From Hsuehochloa calcarea (Eukaryota; Streptophyta; Magnoliopsida; Poales; Poaceae), in contig CM070596.1 in NCBI GenBank assembly GCA_036346395.1, positions 17,832,177 through 17,896,176 on the forward strand: a stretch of 64,000 nucleotides of DNA. The letters are read 5' to 3'. A program made the position numbers and the translations under genes. The notes under the pieces are model-generated. The model searched no databases. It was not told the origin of the DNA and saw nothing but the letters and a program-made list of their open reading frames with translations. The first letter of the stretch is position 1; each line of letters opens with the position of its first letter. Shown piece by piece: positions 59,201 through 64,000 of this stretch.

Positions 59201-62200
59201 TGGCGCCATCGCGCTTCGCTCGCACGCTTCCTCTCTCTCCGTGGCTCAAGGTCCGCGTCGCGCGTCATCACGGATATGGAGTCTTTATTCTGCGCCGCTG
59301 AGAACCTTGACCTCCTCGCCGCCACATCGCGCATCTGACCGCCGCCGCCGCTTCCGCCTCCGCTTTGGCTGCTTTGCCGGCTCCGCCATTGCCGGCCTTT
59401 GACGCCCTTTCCTCCGCTGCGCGGTCTCTGCCGCTGCTTCGCTCGCGTTGCTCTGCCGCGGCGAAGCTTCGGCCGTCTCGACGCCGCGTGCTCGAGGCGC
59501 ATCGAAGGCCGAGATCGCCTGCGGACATGGGCGCATCTTGGGGCTGTCGCGTGGAGAGAGGGTTGCTTCGACGAGCCGCCTGCCGTCTCCGGAGAGGAGT
59601 GGCGGGGGACGGTAGGCTTGCTTCTTTGCTCACATTTGGGTGCTGCGAGGCCGGAGACGGAGATGAGCAGGAGATGCTCAGGCTACAGGATAGTATAGCT
59701 CTGATACCACTTGTTACTCGCTGGAGTCTTGCTGTTGGTGATAGCAAGATCCTTACTCTCATGAAGAGGATGACACTTGGAGATGGGGCAATTTTCTTGG
59801 TTTATTTCTCACGCAATGCCATGCCAACCTGAGGGGTTGGGGATACAAATTTATAGGCTGCTACCCAGCCAAGCATATGCTAAGATGCTAGTCAAAAGCT
59901 GTCCTAAAGCTAGTCTAAGATGCTAGTCTAAAGCTGTCCTAAAGCTCAAGATGCTAGCTTAAAGCTGCTGTACAAGAACCATGTGCCCACCCCACAAAAG
60001 ACCACAGTACATGGACTTATTCATCAGGAGCAGAGGAGGCCCGGGGTACGTGCAAGGCAGCGTTTGGGGAGGATGGGGCGCACGAAGCTTTTCCTGGATC
60101 TTGTAGTCTCTGGGAGCTCGATCTAAGTCCCGAGGTGGTGCTCGGCGACCGGATCCGGAGGCGGCGGCGGATCCGGCCGGTCCAAGGTGACGGCTGCACC
60201 GGACGCACACTAGGGTTCCAACGGCGAGCTCCTGAGGAGACGGCGGAGGTGTACATGCGTGCCATCGACGAGGGCGCTGACTTCATCGAGTCGAACATCT
60301 TGGCGACCAAGGAGGGCCGAGAAGAGCACTGGCGACGAATCCTGCTGTGGCTGGTGTTCTAGGCGTGCACAGCGGGGACGTCAAGAAAAATCTACAACAG
60401 AAGAAGGCCACTCTTAGGAGCGAAGATCGGTCCTCCCAGGGGCAGCGACAGCGGAGGCGGCGCTATAGTAATCCTAACCCTAACCTTTGCTTTGATACCA
60501 TGTTATAAATATTGTGTATGTATTGAAGAGGCTGAATGAGCAATACATATAGAGTACAAAGGGTGTATACTATATACAGATAAGGCAATACAAAAAGCAG
60601 ATAAGGAAATACAAAAGAGTTCCTATTCTAACACCTATTCTAACACAACTGACATCAGCGAACAACCATAATTTGTCCAAGACAACTCATGCTTAGCCCT
60701 CAACTGGCTTACTTCCATCCTTTCCTCCTCTAGCAATGGAACCCTCAACTCATGATAACTAGCCGGCTTCAGCCCATGCCCATACTGCCTAATTGCTTCA
60801 ACCATCTCCTGATAGCTCCTTGAGTTTGCAGCATTGAATGAAATGTCGTTCTCATTGAACTTAGCAATGTACTTGATCGTCGTATGCCTTTCTTCCTTGC
60901 TCTTTCCACTCCTATACATTCTGAGTTGGTTAACCCTTGGGGTATGTCTTAGTCTTACTACTTCTTCAGGAGACTTCAATAGCATTGCGGGAATTTTAGC
61001 TTGCTTTGGCGGTGGTGGCTTCATGAACAAGGCAGTAGCAACTGCCTTCCTTTTGGACGCTGTCCCAGAAGATAGAGATGTGAGACTTGCAGTTGGACTT
61101 GAAGATGGAGATGGATGAGAGGCCTTGAGGATGCTGCTTGCTACTGCTGTACTTCCTGGACTTGAGGATGCTGCTTGCTACTGCTGTACTTCCTGGACTT
61201 CATTGTCACCACTAGCCTCCTCCCATCCACTGTCTTCTTCAATGTTAACCAACTTTCGTGCGGTTTTGTTCATCCATGCTTGCATTTCTCTCATGATCTC
61301 AGTAGTGGTGTTGGGGCACTTAAGAATATCCCCAAAACCCCCAATGAGATATTGCTTTAACCTCTTGATGCCTGAGTGCATTTGTTTCCCACAAAGGGAA
61401 CATTGCACCGTATCCTTGTCTTCAGTCGGCCAACATCCATATTTCCATCCCGGGTCCTTCGACTTGGCCTTCCTCTTCGGATGCTTGGATGGATCATAAG
61501 TCTCACCGCCCTCCGCAGCTTGCCCAAACATCTCTGTAAGCACACAAATGGATCATAAGCTTAGCACAGAAGAGAAAATCAGAGGTTCAGAGGAGAAGAA
61601 AGGAGCAGCAGCGCAAAAAATCTCTGTGAGACTTGTAGTAGAAGAAAGGAGGGAGAAGCAGAGCAAGAAGCAAAGCAGAGGAGGAGAAGAAGCAGCAGCA
61701 ACGCAGGAGGGAGAAACAGCAGCAGGAGGGAGAAGCAGCGCAAAGGAGTGAGGTGACCTGACCTGAGGAGTGAGGTGACCGCAATGGAGGAGGCGGCGGT
61801 GGGGAGTGGAAGGTGACCAAGCGAGCTGTAGAGGGGTGCGGTTGCTGTTTCCCCCTCGAAACCCCCATATTTGTTCTCTCCCCTCCACGCGTTATCGTGC
61901 TGCACTTCTAGGGCTTTCCCCCCTCTAGGCGTTCGCCAGAAGGTGCTCGACGACGCCCAGGCAACCATGGCGCCGCGTAACTTTCCCAGGTGCTCGCCTA
62001 AGTCCATGTGCCCTGGGCGAAGGACCTCGGCGTCTACGTCCGGTCGACTAGACGCTAAGTTGTTCGACTAAGCGAGCCTAGGTGACTCCGTAATAACCTT
62101 GTCCTCTTCAATACGTATTTTTAGAAGACTTAACTGTTGTATAATTGTGATAATGACCCCTATAGTTTGTGAATCTTGATGAAATCTTCTCTAACTAATG

Positions 62201-62593
62201 GCAGGAAGAATTGGTCAATGGAGAGTTGGAATGCCTGGTTCTTGCCAGTGATGGGCTTTGGGATGTTGTGGAAAATGAGGTAACTCTATAACCAAGTGCC
62301 GAAATGCTGACCAATTATGGAGCAAACCACTGTTGCTTCTGTGACTTTGAACAAAGCTCTGCTGTGCTATGTGCGGCATATTGGTGTTTACGAAGAACAT
62401 CGCTTAACTCTACAGCTCTCACACTAACATGTTGTTAATGCCTTTTCTCAAAAAGGAAGCCGTTTCCCTTGCGAAAACAGAAGACGTGCCTGAGTCCACG
62501 GCTAGGAAACTGACGGAGATTGCCTACTCTCGAGGCAGCGCCGACAACATTACATGCATCGTGGTGCAATTTCACCATGATAAAACTGGATGA
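47187..62593 (+). CDS. Protein phosphatase 2C (PPM family), complete eight-exon gene
   Basis: Exons: 47187-47509, 49054-49181, 49262-49360, 49467-49625, 50254-50340, 50647-50738, 62205-62279 and 62456-62593. All have GT/AG borders and the phases add to 1101 nt, giving 366 residues. The first ~107 residues are Ala/Arg-rich and non-conserved. The catalytic domain follows: KRATMEDFYD (123-132), FGVFDGHGG (146-154), DDGSTASTAVLV (204-215), VANVGDSRAV (221-230), EDHKP, GTWRVGGVLAMSRAFGN (266-282), LASDGLWDVV (309-318) and GSADNITCIVV (348-358). The metal-site acids E128, D150, D312 and D351 are all present. SRAFG-N has Asn where Asp is usual. It resembles Arabidopsis At4g31750-type PP2Cs: Mg/Mn-dependent Ser/Thr phosphatase. 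Intron 6 is about 11.5 kb of nested transposons, yet the splice sites are intact. Confidence 0.94.
47510..49053 (+). other. PP2C intron 1
   Basis: A 1.5-kb AT-rich intron between a clean donor (GAGAGgtaatg) and acceptor (gtgacag). I see no coding or mobile sequence in it. Confidence 0.8.
51483..53308 (-). pseudogene. hAT-C transposase, C-terminal half (core and dimerisation)
   Basis: Reading leftward from the retroelement border: a DAWSDKRGKHLINFL-type segment (about 53305-53260), then the open frame 53194-52895 with VNTDNGANYNAAGKLLMERF and WTSCAAHCLDLMLEDI, the DUF659/hAT core. Dimerisation text KVVKRIVGLCCSSSSCERNW lies at about 52175-52115. After a likely intron comes the last exon, 52004-51483, with KNRNRLEFNRLNDLVYISYN and an acidic tail ending at 51486. 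Relatively few lesions are visible, so before the insertion it may have been active. Confidence 0.82.
53309..53441 (-). repeat. RE3 3' LTR
   Basis: Direct repeat partner of 60501-60645, lying next to the polypurine tract at 53442-53452 on the minus strand. Confidence 0.85.
53453..54425 (-). other. RE3 internal sequence, 3' part
   Basis: No recognised coding region. The open frames at 54144-54476 and 53898-54107 show no domain. Composition shifts from AT-rich to GC-rich toward 54425, where RE4 begins. Confidence 0.5.
54426..54811 (-). repeat. RE4 3' LTR with expanded 35-bp internal array
   Basis: It is 71 bp longer than its partner because a unit CTAGTCTAAGATG...GTCCTAAAG (about 35 bp) has two extra copies at 54590-54730. 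Confidence 0.92.
54854..56288 (-). pseudogene. RE4 reverse transcriptase and RNase H
   Basis: The RT start at 56288 reads MKQEMDAVERNRTWELADLP and LKWVFKLKRDEAGAIVKHKA. After a frameshift at 56028 come MDVKSAFLNG-type and later FKAEMKTAFEMSDLGLLSFY (about 55700). RNase H is at 55396-54854, with RRVVKRILRYVAGTSDYGLH, STSGILFFLGKCLVSWQSVK and VALSSCEAEYIAAS. Tail text VKYHFIRG ends near 54950. The RT YVDD motif was not found intact. Confidence 0.85.
56300..57857 (-). pseudogene. RE4 integrase region, degraded
   Basis: A pre-integrase text LRNSIISLGQLDENGSRVEI lies at about 57825-57765. The downstream frames only faintly follow copia integrase, and one short frame follows another. I could not place all catalytic residues. 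Confidence 0.6.
57858..59500 (-). pseudogene. RE4 gag and protease
   Basis: Gag text WPTLTKTNYVEWAAVMRVKL (about 59010) and RALDALITAVPPEMQFSL (about 58885) is followed in a shifted frame by WEHLAFKPGEDVDDFALRLN (about 58740) and MTIEEALGRLKVVDSDEPQ. A zinc knuckle starts CHNCGKLGHWAR (about 58245) but loses its last Cys by frameshift. The protease is DGWCLDTGATHHMTGRREFF (about 58020), with an intact D-T-G. Gag-protease is split by at least two frameshifts. Confidence 0.85.
59712..60026 (-). repeat. RE4 5' LTR
   Basis: Direct repeat of 54426-54811 with fewer 35-bp units, next to the initiator tRNA-Met-type primer-binding site. Confidence 0.92.
60195..60330 (+). pseudogene. Fragment of a glycerophosphodiester phosphodiesterase (GDPD) gene captured in RE3
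   Basis: The plus strand reads PEETAEVYMRAIDEGADFIE then SNILATKE (about 60228-60315), preceded one frame over by GSNGEL (about 60208-60226). This matches the catalytic N-terminal segment of plant GDPD (HRGSNGE...PEET...GADFIE.DILATKDG). A single missing base separates the two frames, and similarity ends at about 60315. GDPDs hydrolyse glycerophosphodiesters during phosphate remobilisation; this piece is too short to act. It is antisense to RE3. Confidence 0.7.
60501..60645 (-). repeat. RE3 5' LTR
   Basis: Matches 53309-53441. The last 12 bp (CTATTCTAACA) are doubled, so the end is either 60633 or 60645; the target duplication favours 60645. Confidence 0.8.
60646..61543 (-). pseudogene. hAT-C transposase, N-terminal half with BED-type zinc finger
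   Basis: The frame 61543-61178 has DPGWKYGCWPTEDKDTVQCS, then CSLCGKQMHSGIKRLKQYL and GDILKCPNTT. This is a BED finger with the C-C-H-C pattern, except that the His expected in RLKQH is Tyr. The frame stops at 61178 within a 37-bp tandem duplication (61127-61200). Coding resumes in a second frame with PPPPKQAKIPAMLLKSPEEV (61030 leftward) to SWTNYGCSLMS, cut by the retroelement LTR. Confidence 0.8.
61127..61200. repeat. 37-bp tandem duplication in the hAT-C transposase gene
   Basis: GAGGATGCTGCTTGCTACTG and the following bases recur at 61127 and 61164. The unit is not a multiple of three and coincides with the frame change between the two N-terminal transposase frames. Confidence 0.9.
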
Positions 62594-62791
62594 TAAGATG
62601 GACGACAGCTGATCGATGGTTTCTATGCTTCAGGCTATTATTATCCTGCAAGCCAAGTGGGGTTTCTCCCGGATCTATTGCTCCTATAGCAACTGCTAAG
62701 GATTGTTACATCGATTCTTTTCCTTGTGTAAGAAACTTTTTTTTGGGGAGATGTAACTGTGTAAGGTACAATTTTGTATTTGATGCATACT

Positions 62792-62797
62792 AATAAA
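62792..62797 (+). terminator. PP2C polyadenylation signal
   Basis: AATAAA about 200 bp after the stop codon, in a T-rich 3' UTR-like stretch. Confidence 0.55.
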
Positions 62798-62809
62798 CCC
62801 ACCACGTGT

Positions 62810-64000
62810 TTACCAGTTACCGTCTAGACATTTCTTGGGTACTTTAGATATGAGATAGAAGAGGTACCGTAGGAAGCATAGCTTTCTCAGCTCCTTGATT
62901 GTCTTTAAAAGTAACTAGATGGTAAGGCGTGCTTGCACCCGCCCGTTAAATATATGATATTTGCCTATTGTTTTTACAGTGTTTGGTGTGACATAATGTA
63001 ATACGGCATGTAGTACATGAAATATCAGGAGCATACTCGAATTTTTCTTTTGGGGTGTTAGATGGATTAGAAGTAACCAGGAGTACTTATTGTTTTTGGA
63101 TTGCTAATATGGGAGCCTGTTATTAACACGTGATAGGAAACTAACTACTACTGCTAATTGGCAAAACATATATTAAACTAGTATGTTATTGGAAACAAAC
63201 TGCTGCTGCTAACTGACAAAACATACATTAAGCTAATCTCAGTGCATTCTGGATGTTGTGTTAGTGAATTATCTTTTTGGCAGCGGGTCAGCAAAAATAG
63301 TGATGAAAAGTTGAGGCAATGGCTCAAATGTAGCAACCACAAATAAACTAAGGGGCGTATGTACGTTGTCAGGTATAGGGGAGGCTTATTGAATAATGTT
63401 TAGCTGACTCTTGGATGTGTCCCTAAGAATTTTAGGCTCTCTGCATATGCCATGCGAGTTGAGAACTAAGGCATACTATGCTGAGAAATGTAATATATCT
63501 AACTGTGCATTTGGTTAATGTGACCTGCTATTTGACAAATGTGAACAAACGCTCGTTAAATATACGATGCCAGGCATACTAATATCTCATAAGGTGTAAA
63601 TGTGTGATGGTCTGAAGGAAAATTCTTTTTGTCCAAGGTAAAACAAAAGAATCTAAGAAACATTGAACAATATGTGGGAGAAAAGATAGGGTAGTGTACC
63701 TCAAGCAAAGACAATTGGACGGGGGAGCCGGGAGCGCAGATGGAAGAAACCCTTAAGTAACAATGTGGGTGCAAAAACAAATTGCCAGCACACTGCAAAG
63801 CACCGACACAATATCATTAGGGAAAATAAGATCCATGGAAAGAAATTGACAGGCAAAATACTAAACCTTTGCATCCCCATCAATGTGTTAGACATGCAGA
63901 ATGGACTGCAAACCAAACCGAAACAAATTCTAATTTGATGACATTAGTCAATGAGTATAATAAGAGAGAAAAATACATCTCACTGATAGGAAATATACAT
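62810..64000. other. PP2C downstream region, no firm gene
   Basis: AT-rich. A possible minus-strand exon at 63702-63793, with acceptor TTTGCAG and donor GAGGTAC, encodes no family I recognise and may belong to a gene or non-coding RNA continuing to the right. Left unassigned. Confidence 0.35.

Larger units (their letters stand above)
54426..60026 (-). mobile_element. GC-rich Ty1/copia retrotransposon (RE4) nested in RE3
   Basis: LTRs at 54426-54811 (386 bp) and 59712-60026 (315 bp) begin TGTTACTCGCTGG and end TTATTCATCA. A perfect target duplication GGAGC (54421-54425 and 60027-60031) flanks it. The PBS TGGTATCAGAGC (initiator tRNA-Met type) lies at 59698-59709 on the minus strand, and a polypurine tract AGGGGAGAA at 54812-54820. 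The minus-strand order is gag, protease, integrase, RT, RNase H, as in copia elements. Coding DNA is GC-rich, unlike the AT-rich Sirevirus. Frames are broken throughout. Confidence 0.92.
53309..60645 (-). mobile_element. Short-LTR copia-type, largely non-coding retroelement (RE3) inserted in hAT-C
   Basis: Short direct repeats of about 133-145 bp (53309-53441 and 60501-60645) start TGTTATGAATATTGTG or TGTTATAAATATTGTG and end CTATTCTAACA. Flanks CATCT (53304-53308) and CAACT (60646-60650) give a 4/5 target duplication. On the minus strand the right repeat is followed by TGGTATCAAAGC, a copia-type PBS (about 60487-60498). The left one is preceded by a polypurine tract, GAGGGGGAT. The internal region, excluding nested RE4, is about 1.4 kb without gag or pol, so it is non-autonomous. 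It includes a GDPD gene fragment. Confidence 0.8.
50896..62101 (-). mobile_element. hAT transposon (hAT-C) in PP2C intron 6, itself hosting two nested retroelements
   Basis: The left end CAAGGTTGTCACGGCG matches the reverse-complemented right end CAAGGTTATTACGGAG. Flanking octamers TTATGTTC and TCCTCTTC agree at five of eight positions, a possible decayed target duplication. Both ends carry CCTAGG(C) subterminal motifs, as in the small element in the CNGC intron. The minus-strand transposase has BED finger, DUF659-type core and hAT dimerisation region in order (61543 to 51483), interrupted only by the retroelement at 53309-60645. The left subterminal part has a roughly 70-bp repeat (50963-51103). 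Without the insertions it would be about 3.9 kb. Confidence 0.8.

Noticed and set aside
60465..60490. Telomere-like CCTAACCCTAACC
   Set aside because: Only about two units, and it lies in the RE3 leader next to the primer-binding site; no telomeric array.
63702..63916. Possible exon of a minus-strand gene at the right edge
   Set aside because: Splice-like borders exist, but no reading frame resembles a known family; noted only as unassigned.

Overview
This window is plant nuclear DNA, very probably from a grass and most likely rice (Oryza) or a close relative. The evidence is GT-AG-spliced host genes with GC-rich first exons, a RICESLEEPER-type hAT transposon, a Sirevirus-type copia element, a Tat-lineage gypsy element with an antisense gene, and no bacterial gene organisation. 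The species call rests on family resemblance only.

Only two host genes look functional. On the minus strand, 665-6217 holds the 5' part of a cyclic nucleotide-gated channel (CNGC) gene. Five coding exons were placed by splice sites and they run off the left edge. On the plus strand, 47187-62593 holds a complete protein phosphatase 2C gene of eight exons and 366 codons, with all metal-binding residues present. Its sixth intron is about 11.5 kb because of nested transposons.

Layout. 1-6500: CNGC gene, with a 902-bp hAT-type element (8-bp target duplication) in its second intron. 6500-8800: GC-rich, LTR/leader-like sequence on the plus strand. 8822-13162: two inverted-repeat arms of about 750 bp flanking a degenerate NFS1 cysteine desulfurase pseudogene. 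12124-41223: a three-level nest, in which a RICESLEEPER-like hAT contains a Sirevirus-type copia (15013-39693, TSD AAAAA), which contains a Tat-type gypsy (16828-30572, TSD TCCCC). 41224-46990: unidentified sequence, a degenerate AT-rich tandem repeat, a truncated gypsy 5' end, and a Mutator-like transposase pseudogene. 47000-62800: the PP2C gene, whose intron 6 holds a hAT (50896-62101), which contains a short-LTR copia-type element (53309-60645), which contains a GC-rich copia (54426-60026, TSD GGAGC). 62800-64000: no firm gene.

The retroelements lie on the minus strand, and their coding regions are broken by stops and small indels. Host-derived pieces trapped among the repeats are the NFS1 pseudogene, one 53-nt calcineurin B-like (CBL) exon and a glycerophosphodiester phosphodiesterase (GDPD) fragment. 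No RNA genes, CRISPR arrays or prokaryotic signals were found. Positions of splice sites, LTR ends and target duplications were read by eye.
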